This document shows positions 30,050 to 36,245 of a DNA stretch of 36,469 nucleotides, piece after piece (the first letter of the stretch is position 1; each line of letters opens with the position of its first letter). Both the position numbers and the translations under genes were made by a program. The notes beneath the pieces are model-generated. The model saw only the letters and a list, made by a program, of their open reading frames with translations, was not told the DNA's origin and did no database searches. Source of the DNA: an uncultured Rhodospirillaceae bacterium (GTDB lineage: Bacteria > Pseudomonadota > Alphaproteobacteria > Rhodospirillales > Magnetospirillaceae); contig CAIYCT010000368.1 of assembly GCA_903924765.1 (NCBI GenBank), positions 1 through 36,469 of the forward strand. Reading direction: 5' to 3'.

Positions 30050-31315
30050 ATGGCAGATCACGAACTGATGGGCGGAAGGCTCCACGTTTATAAACGCGAC
30101 AACAGCCGTTATTGGCAGTGCTCAACCTTCCTTGGCGGAAAAAATCTTCGCGTCAGCACCAAAGAAGAAAGCCTCGCCCAAGCGAAGGACTTCGCCGAGG
30201 ATTGGTATCTTGAACTCAAGGGCAAGCACCGTCGCTGCGAGTTGAAAACCGGCAAGACCTTCAAGGAGGCTTCCGAACAGTTCCTCCGCGAATATGAAAT
30301 CATCACCGAAGGCCAACGCAGCCCTGAATATGTCAAAGCCCACGGCGCTCGCCTTCGGGTTCACCTGCTGCCGTTCTTCGGCGAGATGTACCTGTCGGAC
30401 ATCACGCCAGGGCAGATTCAGGAATACCGTATCCATCGCCGTCAGAAGGCGATGGAGGAGCGCGGTGCGCCACCCGCGCGAAACACCATGCACCAGGAAA
30501 TGGTCACATTGCGGCAGACATTGAAAACCGCCAACCGCCACGGCTGGCTTCAATATATGCCGGATATGTCCGAACCCTATAAGGCTTCCGGCAAAATCTC
30601 GCACCGTGCATGGTTTTCGCCGGAGGAATATAAGAAGCTGTACGAGGCCACGCGCCGTCGGGTTCAGAACCCGCCCAAGGCGCGGTGGCAATGGGCGTGC
30701 GAACAGCTCCATGATTATGTGCTGTTCGCGGCCAACACGGGGCTTCGTCCCGACGAAGCCTACCGCCTTGAGTTTCGTGACGTGAGCATCGTCGAGGACG
30801 AAGCCACGAAGCAGACCATTCTCGAAATCGAAGTGCGTGGCAAGCGCGGGGTCGGCTATTGCAAAAGCACGACCGGCGCGGTCAAGCCGTTTGAGCGGTT
30901 GCTCAAGCGGAAGCGTCCCGATCTCTCCGAGAACGGGCGCAGCATCCGCTTGGACGCCAACGCGCAGGGCGACGAAAAGAAGCCCTTGCGCCTGCCGCAA
31001 CCCAAAGACCTGATCTTCCCGTTAAGCCATCACGAATTGTTCAACACCATCCTCGATGAGGAGGGGTTGAAATTCGACCGCGAAGGCAGCCGCCGCACGG
31101 CCTACAGCCTGCGGCATACCTATATCTGCCTTCGCTTGATGGAAGGTGCCGACATTTATCAGATTGCCAAAAACTGCCGCACCAGCGTCGAGATGATCGA
31201 GAAATACTATGCCTCGCACATCAAGACGAGACTCGATGCTGCTGCAATCAATGTCCGCCGCGCCCGTCCGAAGAAGAAAGGTGCGGAAAACAGCAGAAAT
31301 GAAGAGGAAGAATAA
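30050..31315 (+). CDS. Tyrosine-type site-specific integrase
   Basis: 421-aa phage-integrase-family recombinase, presumably catalysing insertion into and excision from the tRNA-Leu anticodon loop. The N-terminal part (about 10-60) looks like an arm-binding domain and about 70-170 is a SAM-like core-binding domain (FKEASEQFLREYEI...). The catalytic domain has the first arginine R233 in ANTGLRPDEAYRL, a lysine candidate at 265 or 272, R355-H356 in YSLRHTYICLRL, and the nucleophile in MIEKYYASH, probably Tyr387. The first box-II position is Tyr instead of His and the usual GH before the nucleophile reads NCRTS. Both substitutions are familiar in integrases of the YSLRHTY type, so I expect it to be active. 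The ATG at 30050 begins MADHELMGGRLHVYKRD. It lies 150 bp from attL, reading inward. Confidence 0.93.
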   Translation: MADHELMGGRLHVYKRDNSRYWQCSTFLGGKNLRVSTKEESLAQAKDFAEDWYLELKGKHRRCELKTGKTFKEASEQFLREYEIITEGQRSPEYVKAHGARLRVHLLPFFGEMYLSDITPGQIQEYRIHRRQKAMEERGAPPARNTMHQEMVTLRQTLKTANRHGWLQYMPDMSEPYKASGKISHRAWFSPEEYKKLYEATRRRVQNPPKARWQWACEQLHDYVLFAANTGLRPDEAYRLEFRDVSIVEDEATKQTILEIEVRGKRGVGYCKSTTGAVKPFERLLKRKRPDLSENGRSIRLDANAQGDEKKPLRLPQPKDLIFPLSHHELFNTILDEEGLKFDREGSRRTAYSLRHTYICLRLMEGADIYQIAKNCRTSVEMIEKYYASHIKTRLDAAAINVRRARPKKKGAENSRNEEEE

Positions 31316-31324
31316 CATTTTAGC

Positions 31325-31353
31325 TTGGCGGGCGGTTCATCGCCCGCTATAGG
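31325..31353 (+). promoter_or_regulatory. Promoter of the intron-bearing tRNA-Leu, with embedded hairpin
   Basis: TTGGCG (31325-31330), 17-bp spacer and TATAGG (31348-31353) place a start near 31360, just before the tRNA at 31366. The spacer overlaps a perfect hairpin GCGGGCG/CGCCCGC (31328-31347), which may terminate integrase transcription. Its arms are identical in sequence to the two strands of the tRNA acceptor stem, so the region may be a duplicated tRNA end. Confidence 0.55.
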
Positions 31354-31365
31354 TTGGGGCTTCAA

Positions 31366-31658
31366 GCGGGCGTGGCGAAACTGGTAGACGCAACGGACTT
31401 GAACAAAAATTGAGTGCTCCTTGGGAAACCTCGGATGCAGAACTGCTCAAATTCGGGGAAACCTCGCAAGTGGCAATCCCGAGCCAAGCCTGGAAACGGG
31501 AAGGTGTAGAGACTAGACGGGCAGCACCTAACGCCGACAGGCCATGGTGAAGGTATAGTCCAGACCACGAACGCGATAGCGGCGGCGAAAGTCGAAGTGG
31601 TACGAAAATCCGTAGGGCCGTAAGGCCTGTGCCGGTTCGATTCCGGCCGCCCGCACCA
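31366..31658 (+). tRNA. tRNA-Leu(UAA) carried by the element, split by a group I intron
   Basis: Exon 1 is 31366-31400 and exon 2 is 31605-31658; the spliced tRNA is 89 nt with encoded CCA. The acceptor stem is GCGGGCG/CGCCCGC, the D arm GCGAAACTGGTAGACGC, the anticodon stem ACGGA/TCCGT with loop CTTAAAA (anticodon TAA), the variable arm contains GGCC-GTAA-GGCC, and the T arm is GCCGG-TTCGATT-CCGGC. The discriminator is A, as leucyl-tRNA synthetase requires. It differs clearly from the host tRNA-Leu(UAA) it accompanies, so it is a separate lineage and not a duplicated half. The intron lies between U34 and A35 of the anticodon. Same strand as the integrase, 50 bp after its stop, with its own promoter. 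Confidence 0.93.
31401..31604 (+). ncRNA. Group I intron (IC3-like) in tRNA-Leu(UAA)
   Basis: 204-nt intron with no ORF. The 5' exon ends in U and the intron ends in G, as group I splicing requires. The internal guide GAGU (31412-31415) can pair with exon ACUU, placing a U-G wobble at the 5' splice site. Conserved core pieces are present in order: AATTCGGGGAAACC (P4/P5 side), GGCAATCCCGAGCCAAGCC, GGAAGGTGTAGAGACTAGAC (P3/P7 region) and TATAGTCCAGA (P7 3' strand, pairing with GACUA). GAAA loops occur in the P2 and P9 regions. These match, from memory, the tRNA-Ile intron of Azoarcus (205 nt) and the tRNA-Leu(UAA) introns of cyanobacteria, both subgroup IC3. Self-splicing is expected but not shown. 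Confidence 0.92.
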
Positions 31659-31674
31659 TACAATCATAACCAGT

Positions 31675-31815
31675 ACCCTCTCTGTCCGGCGATGCCGGAC
31701 ATCGGTGGCATCTGCACCCTTGGCGAGCGTCACCCGTTCCAGAACTTCGGCGATAATTTCCAGCGAGTCCGCCTGCGGTTTGCGGAGTGACAGGCGTTGA
31801 GAGATTGTGCGGAGG
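31675..31815 (-). pseudogene. Fragment of the N-terminus of a DEAD/DEAH (type III restriction-like) helicase
   Basis: Just downstream of the SNF2 gene on the same strand, one frame reads LRTISQRLSLRKPQADSLEI then IAEVLERVTLAKGAD. This resembles the N-terminal 'LSLRxPQ..SLEIL..V' block of large DEAD/DEAH helicases that accompany SNF2 helicases in defence operons. The frame then runs into the tRNA-Leu gene on the opposite strand without any helicase motif. No good start codon precedes it. I read it as what is left of a second helicase gene after a deletion that brought the tRNA next to it. Assignment is from remembered sequence character. Confidence 0.4.
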
Positions 31816-31821
31816 GGGCGG

Positions 31822-34041
31822 TTAGGATGCTAGATCAAAACGGATGTAGTGGGATGTGTCGAAAGTTCGGTCTTTTGCCGTGTTGACCAGTTGCGTAGCA
31901 AGGTTGCCTTCCGAGAGCCGGAAGAATTGCCATCCCTCCCGGTCAGCCAACGGCCATTCGGTGGTGTAGGTGATACCGCCATAATCGAAGCGTCGTCCGT
32001 CATCGTCATGGAATTGCACTTCGGGCAATTCGCCTTTGGCGACCATCAGGAGGCAACGGTCAAAATCCGTAAGGTATTGGCGGATTTCTCCGTCACGGGT
32101 TTTCAGTTGGCGGACGACTTTTTCATCGACGTTCTCCAGCAACCGTTTCCGCGCATCCAAAACCTGTTCGCTGATTTGCGATTGCAGGTCGGCTTGCAAC
32201 AGATCGAATGCGGCATCAATCTCGGTCTCGGAACGACCCTTTTGAACGATTTCCAGAATGCGGCGTTCGATATCAACGCCGCGTTCGATAACGCCCAGCA
32301 CTTCATCGCTTGCGCCAAACACGCCTTGGAAGAGATTGAATTTCTCACCAAGAAGCTGGAACACGCGCTGTTCGGCGCGGTTCTTGAGATTCAGGAAGTT
32401 GACCACCGTAACGTCGATTTTCTGACCATAACGATGGCAACGGCCAATACGCTGTTCGACCCGTTGAGGATTCCACGGCAGGTCAAAATTGATGAGCAAC
32501 GAGCAGAACTGAAGGTTGATACCTTCGGCACCGGATTCCGTGGCGATCAGAATGGACTTGCGTTCACGGAACGCTTCAACCACAGCCGCTTTCATATCGG
32601 CGGTCTTTGACCCCGATATCGCATCGGTTCCTTGATGCCGATTGATCCAGTCCCGATAGAGGGCTTGGCTGGAGGGATCGGCGTTCTGACCATTGAGCAA
32701 AACAATATCGTCGCCGTAGCCATTGGCACTCAGCAAATCGGCAAGATACCGTTGGGTACGAACGGACTCGGTGAAAATGACGGCTTTCCGTTGCCCGCCT
32801 TTCGAGACGATTTCGTCCAATACATTGGGCAGCGAGTTGACCAGTTTGTCGCCTTTGCTGTTGGCCCCAATCCTGAGAGCCAATTCCCTGAAACCCTCAA
32901 GTTCCTTGATTTCAGCGGCGAGCTTTTCTGGGTCAACGGGCGCATCGTCCTCTGACTGTTCGTCCTCGTCCATTTCCTCGGCATCTTCGTCGAGGGCATC
33001 ATAGTCAGTCAGGGTATCAGCATCAGGTCGTTGTTTGGATTTCAGGCGTTCGATGATCTTTGCCAGTGTTTCGGCGACTGCGAAGGTGGATGACCCCAAG
33101 ATTTTGCGGACGACCAGAACCACCAAAGCGTTGGTTCTTTCGCCGAACGCGATGGTATTTTCACGCTGCAAGAAGGCAGAGACACCGTTATAGAGTGCGA
33201 CCTCTTCATCGGCAGGGTCGAACTGGATCGTAAACGGATAGCGTTCGGTGTATTTGATGAGGCCAGCCTGTTGCACCTGACGGCGCAGGGTGCGCTTGCA
33301 AATCGACTCCAACCGCTTTCTCAGGAACAACACGCCGTTCTTGTTTGTGCCGGTGGCATAGGTCGAACGGAATGACGCTTCATCGCCGAAGAAATGTTCG
33401 TCGATGACGGACACCAGCCCATACAGTTCCATCAGGGAGTTTTGCAACGGCGTTGCCGTCAGCAGCACCTTGAAGTATGGCCGCGTGGCATCACGCAGAG
33501 CCTTTGCCCGAACCGACGCTCCCTTCTTATAGACGTTCCGCAGACGGTGGGCTTCGTCATAAATCACCAAGCTCCATTGAACGCGCTGGATTTCATCGGC
33601 CTTGCGGGCTGCAAATTCATAGGAGGTAATGATAATTTTATCCGGTTGATCGAAAGGGCGTTTTTGACCGGCCTTGACGGCGGCGTTATAGCCTTTGCTC
33701 TCCAAGATCACCGACGGCAGCGAAAATTTTTCCTGAAGCTCTTGGCTCCACTGCTTTCGCAGGGAGGCAGGCACGATCAGAATGATGCGCCGCTTCCGTT
33801 CTGCCCACCGTTGGGCAATGACCAGACTGGCTTCAATGGTTTTTCCCAAGCCAACTTCGTCGGCCAACACCACGCCCTTGGACAGTGGGGAAGCCAGTGC
33901 AAATAATGCGGCATCGACTTGGTGCGGATTCATATCGACGCGGGCGGTGGAAAGCGATTGGGCAAAGGCGTCCTCGCCCAATCCCTCTAATGTGATCTTG
34001 TGGGCAAAAAAGGTGCTTTGATGCGGCGTTACCGTCGTCAT
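31822..34041 (-). CDS. SNF2-family DEAD-like helicase, probably C-terminally truncated
   Basis: 739-aa superfamily 2 ATPase of the SNF2/RapA type found in phage-defence and restriction loci. Motif I is LADEVGLGKTIEAS (Lys67), motif II DEAH at 162-165 (VIYDEAHRLRN), motif III LLTATPLQNS, and the C-terminal lobe has FTESVRTQRYLADLL, TESGAEGINLQFC and motif VI QRIGRCHRYGQ. An acidic linker (residues about 350-375, rich in Asp/Glu) splits the two lobes. Relatives I recall run to about 950 aa; here the chain stops at SHYIRFDLAS, followed by a remnant of another helicase gene, so 200 or so C-terminal residues are probably deleted. Both ATPase lobes are intact. No methyltransferase or nuclease partner is nearby, so the original system is likely non-functional. 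Confidence 0.88.
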   Translation of the reverse strand: MTTVTPHQSTFFAHKITLEGLGEDAFAQSLSTARVDMNPHQVDAALFALASPLSKGVVLADEVGLGKTIEASLVIAQRWAERKRRIILIVPASLRKQWSQELQEKFSLPSVILESKGYNAAVKAGQKRPFDQPDKIIITSYEFAARKADEIQRVQWSLVIYDEAHRLRNVYKKGASVRAKALRDATRPYFKVLLTATPLQNSLMELYGLVSVIDEHFFGDEASFRSTYATGTNKNGVLFLRKRLESICKRTLRRQVQQAGLIKYTERYPFTIQFDPADEEVALYNGVSAFLQRENTIAFGERTNALVVLVVRKILGSSTFAVAETLAKIIERLKSKQRPDADTLTDYDALDEDAEEMDEDEQSEDDAPVDPEKLAAEIKELEGFRELALRIGANSKGDKLVNSLPNVLDEIVSKGGQRKAVIFTESVRTQRYLADLLSANGYGDDIVLLNGQNADPSSQALYRDWINRHQGTDAISGSKTADMKAAVVEAFRERKSILIATESGAEGINLQFCSLLINFDLPWNPQRVEQRIGRCHRYGQKIDVTVVNFLNLKNRAEQRVFQLLGEKFNLFQGVFGASDEVLGVIERGVDIERRILEIVQKGRSETEIDAAFDLLQADLQSQISEQVLDARKRLLENVDEKVVRQLKTRDGEIRQYLTDFDRCLLMVAKGELPEVQFHDDDGRRFDYGGITYTTEWPLADREGWQFFRLSEGNLATQLVNTAKDRTFDTSHYIRFDLAS

Positions 34042-34322
34042 TCCGTCCGTTCTATCTGACAGGCTGTTTTAGGCACTGTTACTCCCCCAAGGCCACGTCC
34101 GAATAGGTCAATTTACTATCTGCTATCCTCTTAGCAGAGCGCAATAAATCCAGCTAGAAAGAACTCTCAAATTGCGATGAATATCGCCATGATTCAATTA
34201 TAAGATATGGTCTCCGCCCGCCCGTCGCCTTCGCCCTGGTTGTAGGGGGCACCACCTTTTTTTTCGCTGCGCGAGGTCAGCGTGGCCTTGGCAAGCCTGG
34301 GAAGTCAAGACCGCAGCCGTCG
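34042..34322. other. Intergenic region between AbiEii and the SNF2 helicase gene
   Basis: 281 bp without a supported gene. The part nearest the helicase is AT-rich and should hold its minus-strand promoter, but I cannot pick one -35/-10 pair with confidence. The part near abiEii is GC-richer, with an eight-T run at 34257-34264 (plus strand). Confidence 0.4.
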
Positions 34323-35279
34323 TCAGCTTGCGGTGCTATGTTTTAGCCGGTTAGCGAGGGATAATATGGTGCCGAGTGCTTCGGCAAAATCAAACGCCTC
34401 GCCGTAAACCATGTCCTGTCGGAAATCCGTATAGCGCTGGAGGTAGTCGGGATCGCTTTGCAGACCGGCCACCGCACGAAGCGTTTCAGCGATTGGGTTG
34501 TCCCGATAGGCAGGGAATTGGTGCCCGTAGGCTTCGACATCGGCGAGCATGATTGTCTGTGCCAAGGCGATGACTTCGGCAGGGTCGTAGTGTTCACGGA
34601 TGACGTGCAGGTCATAGATATGGCGCACAAGTGTCTGGTCGCGTGGCCCACCGGCACCCGATTGTTCGGCTCCGGCGCGGCGGGTCAAGGCGACGAACTT
34701 TTCGGCAGCCGTCTCGGTAATGGACACGCATTCAATGGCGGGAACTTCCGGCTGTTGTTTGAGGGCTTCGGCCATATATGAAATGACCGACCGTTCAACC
34801 GAGGCGCGGCGGAGCGGCCAAACCGCCGTCTCAATCTGAATCTCCGGTCGTAAAGCACCGACACCCGAGGTGATGGGTGAGTAAGGGAGCCGATAAATGG
34901 TGTGGCGACTGGCATTACCCGACTCGCGTTGCGCCGGATTTTTGGGATCGAAGGCAAAGCCAGCATTGAGCAGGGCTTCCGTGATCTTGTCGCGCAAGGC
35001 GCGAAAGGCCGAACGTGGTGTGTTTTCATCGGCAATAATTTTTAGGTCAATGTCTTCCGACATCCGGTGAATGAGCCGGTGCGCGCGGCTTAAGGCCGTG
35101 CCGCCGCCAAACACCAACCGAAAGGGTGATGCATCAATTTTCGTGATGGCGGCGAGAGCCTTGACGACGTACCAATCCTTTTCGACCAGGGCAGCACTCG
35201 GCAGCCCGAAATGGTTCCGAACGTCGTTGAGGTCGTTGATGTTCAGATTATCAGGCAAGCCGAAGATCCACATTGCCAT
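34323..35279 (-). CDS. abiEii: AbiEii/AbiGii-type nucleotidyltransferase toxin
   Basis: 318-aa toxin of an AbiE type IV toxin-antitoxin system; AbiEii proteins are DNA polymerase beta-like nucleotidyltransferases that halt growth, and characterised relatives modify tRNA acceptor ends. The signature FGGGTALSRAHRLIHRMSED then IDLK lies at residues 57-80 and carries the GG/S and the D-x-D metal pair. A conserved lysine segment follows at TETAAEKFVALTRR and an RHIYDLHVI block near residue 230. The gene overlaps the AbiEi antitoxin gene by 29 bp. ATGs at 35279 and 35273 are both possible starts. A tRNA-modifying toxin beside a carried tRNA gene is notable, but a functional link is speculation. Confidence 0.9.
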   Translation of the reverse strand: MAMWIFGLPDNLNINDLNDVRNHFGLPSAALVEKDWYVVKALAAITKIDASPFRLVFGGGTALSRAHRLIHRMSEDIDLKIIADENTPRSAFRALRDKITEALLNAGFAFDPKNPAQRESGNASRHTIYRLPYSPITSGVGALRPEIQIETAVWPLRRASVERSVISYMAEALKQQPEVPAIECVSITETAAEKFVALTRRAGAEQSGAGGPRDQTLVRHIYDLHVIREHYDPAEVIALAQTIMLADVEAYGHQFPAYRDNPIAETLRAVAGLQSDPDYLQRYTDFRQDMVYGEAFDFAEALGTILSLANRLKHSTAS

Positions 35280-35667
35280 CGCGCAGTCGCCGTGAGAAAC
35301 GGCTGCCGACGATTCTTACGGCAGGGTTGACGGGGATTTGCGTTGAGCGGCCTTCGTTGTACGCCCGTTGCGCTTCCGTCGGCTCCCACTTCACGCCAAG
35401 TTTGTTGAGGACTTCGCGGGCTGCGCCATCCAGCCCATTGGGGCTGTCGAGAACCGCTTCCCCCGACAAGCGAGAAATCCGGGCACGGCCATAGACGCCA
35501 TAGCCCAGCCGCACCAACCGCTTGTCGCGGACAAGACCGCGCAAGGCGCGCAGTACTTGGTCTTCGCCGCTTAAGCTGGCAAACTCGCGCGGCAGGAAGA
35601 CATTCTCATCCTTCCGGCTGGCGATAACCGCTTCAATCCTCTCGCGCAATGTCTTCGCTTTTGGCAT
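35251..35667 (-). CDS. abiEi: AbiEi-like antitoxin (DUF6088-type)
   Basis: 138-aa partner of the AbiEii toxin. The N-terminal region (MPKAKTLRERIEAVIASRKD, then LRALRGLVRDKRLVRLGYGV at about 40-59) looks like the winged-helix domain of AbiEi/DUF6088 antitoxins, which repress their own operon, and the C-terminal part carries the basic tail that would meet the toxin. It is shorter than the two-domain AbiEi of lactococcal plasmids (about 200 aa) but normal for this subgroup. GTAAGG lies 7 nt before the ATG at 35667. First gene of the operon, with promoter and direct-repeat operator just upstream. Confidence 0.85.
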   Translation of the reverse strand: MPKAKTLRERIEAVIASRKDENVFLPREFASLSGEDQVLRALRGLVRDKRLVRLGYGVYGRARISRLSGEAVLDSPNGLDGAAREVLNKLGVKWEPTEAQRAYNEGRSTQIPVNPAVRIVGSRFSRRLRDGNVDLRLA

Positions 35668-35682
35668 GGTTGCACCTTACAG

Positions 35683-35717
35683 AAACCCGACACCAGTATA
35701 TGCAAAAACCCGACACC
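35683..35717 (-). promoter_or_regulatory. Two 12-bp direct repeats overlapping the abiE promoter (likely AbiEi operator)
   Basis: GGTGTCGGGTTT (minus strand) occurs exactly at 35717-35706, inside the -35/-10 spacer, and at 35694-35683, just after the -10. The repeats are 23 bp apart, about two helical turns, so bound proteins would sit on one face and cover the promoter. This fits negative autoregulation by AbiEi, which is known for the family, although other AbiE operators are usually described as inverted repeats. Confidence 0.65.
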
Positions 35718-35723
35718 TATCAA
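35695..35723 (-). promoter_or_regulatory. Sigma70-type promoter of the abiE operon
   Basis: On the minus strand TTGATA (35723-35718), exact 17-bp spacer, then TATACT (35700-35695), about 28 bp before the AbiEi start. Both hexamers are near consensus. Confidence 0.8.
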
Positions 35724-35749
35724 GAATAATTGTATATTATTCAATGGCC

Positions 35750-36106
35750 TATAAAAACATAATCTATCTAATTGAGATGTATGGGCAATCTGCCCAAGAG
35801 CGACCTGTCGCCTTCGCTTCGGTCGCGCCATCGGACGCCAGTCTTTTTGCCGCATGGGCGATGCGGCTTCAACAGATGCGACATCCCTTCGGCTGTCGCA
35901 GGAGAGAGAAAAGGAGGCTGCCAACTTGCGGCCATTCGATTCCCGTGCTACCCCGTTGGGACATCAAAAATGGGCAAGCGCATGGGGCGCACGGCTCTGG
36001 CAAGCCAGGGAGGGAAAAATGCGGAAATTTTCACAGAAATTTACACATACACATTTTTTAGACGAGATTAGTTAATAAATACAGTAAGATAGCAGTAGAC
36101 TGGCCG
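35750..36106. other. Non-coding right end of the element
   Basis: About 350 bp without a convincing gene. Short open frames here have unlikely, Arg/Cys-rich products. The middle is GC-rich with several small inverted repeats (for example GCATGGGCGATGCGG and GCGACATCCC...CTGTCGC). The last 80 bp is AT-rich and holds TTACACAT (36041-36048), a candidate integrase arm site. Confidence 0.4.
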
Positions 36107-36115
36107 GACTTAAAA
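36107..36115 (+). repeat. attR core (GACTTAAAA)
   Basis: Right copy of the 9-bp core. On the element side the sequence reads GGCCG before the core, so the joined circle would carry CGGACTTAAAAGCAAG. Eleven bases of this (CGGACTTAAAA) equal the exon junction of the element's own spliced tRNA-Leu. Confidence 0.85.
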
Positions 36116-36161
36116 TCGTGCGATTTCGATCATGCGGGTTCGAGTCCCGCCGAGGCCACCA
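36107..36161 (+). pseudogene. 3' half of host tRNA-Leu(UAA)
   Basis: After the core, TCGTG completes the anticodon stem. It is followed by the variable arm, T arm GCGGG-TTCGAGT-CCCGC, acceptor strand CGAGGCC, A and CCA. The acceptor strand pairs with GGCCTCG at 29861-29867, more than 6 kb away. The bases before the core (GTAGACTGGCCG) do not resemble a tRNA 5' half, so this copy cannot make a tRNA alone. Confidence 0.9.
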
Positions 36162-36245
36162 AGCAAAAACAAGGCTCTAAGCCCAGACTTCTCCGATGAA
36201 ACTTGGAATTTGGCGCAAATTTGGTACACTCGCTATCAGTTGAGT

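Larger units (their letters stand above)
29891..36115. mobile_element. 6.2-kb integrative element inserted in the anticodon loop of tRNA-Leu(UAA)
   Basis: The element is bounded by two copies of GACTTAAAA (29891-29899 and 36107-36115) that fall on the anticodon loop of the split tRNA. Cargo in order: tyrosine integrase; an intron-bearing tRNA-Leu(UAA); a helicase fragment; a shortened SNF2 helicase; AbiEii; AbiEi; a non-coding right end. Insert length counting one core is 6,216 bp. No relaxase, conjugation, replication or capsid gene is present, so it is a minimal integrative island needing outside help to move between cells. Boundaries rest on exact reconstruction of the host tRNA. Confidence 0.9.

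Noticed and set aside
31337..31733. Two minus-strand open frames of 108 and 123 codons with GRNRTGTGLTALRIF- and GRPESNRHRPYGP-like products
   Set aside because: They are antisense to the intron-bearing tRNA-Leu. Such products are a familiar false annotation over tRNA-Leu genes; only the extreme N-terminal part of the longer one overlaps a likely helicase fragment, reported separately.
35522..36075. Small open frames on both strands in the element right end
   Set aside because: Their products are Arg/Cys-rich, lack ribosome sites, and overlap each other and the abiE promoter. I treat the region as non-coding.
35750..36106. Origin of transfer or replication at the element right end
   Set aside because: Several small inverted repeats are present but no iteron series, nick-site consensus, relaxase or replication gene supports it.
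29861..36161. The whole 6.2 kb as a giant intron of the host tRNA, or trans-splicing of its halves
   Set aside because: The insert starts with an integrase, carries genes on both strands and has recombinase-type core repeats. No splicing signals flank the halves, and an independent tRNA-Leu is supplied inside.
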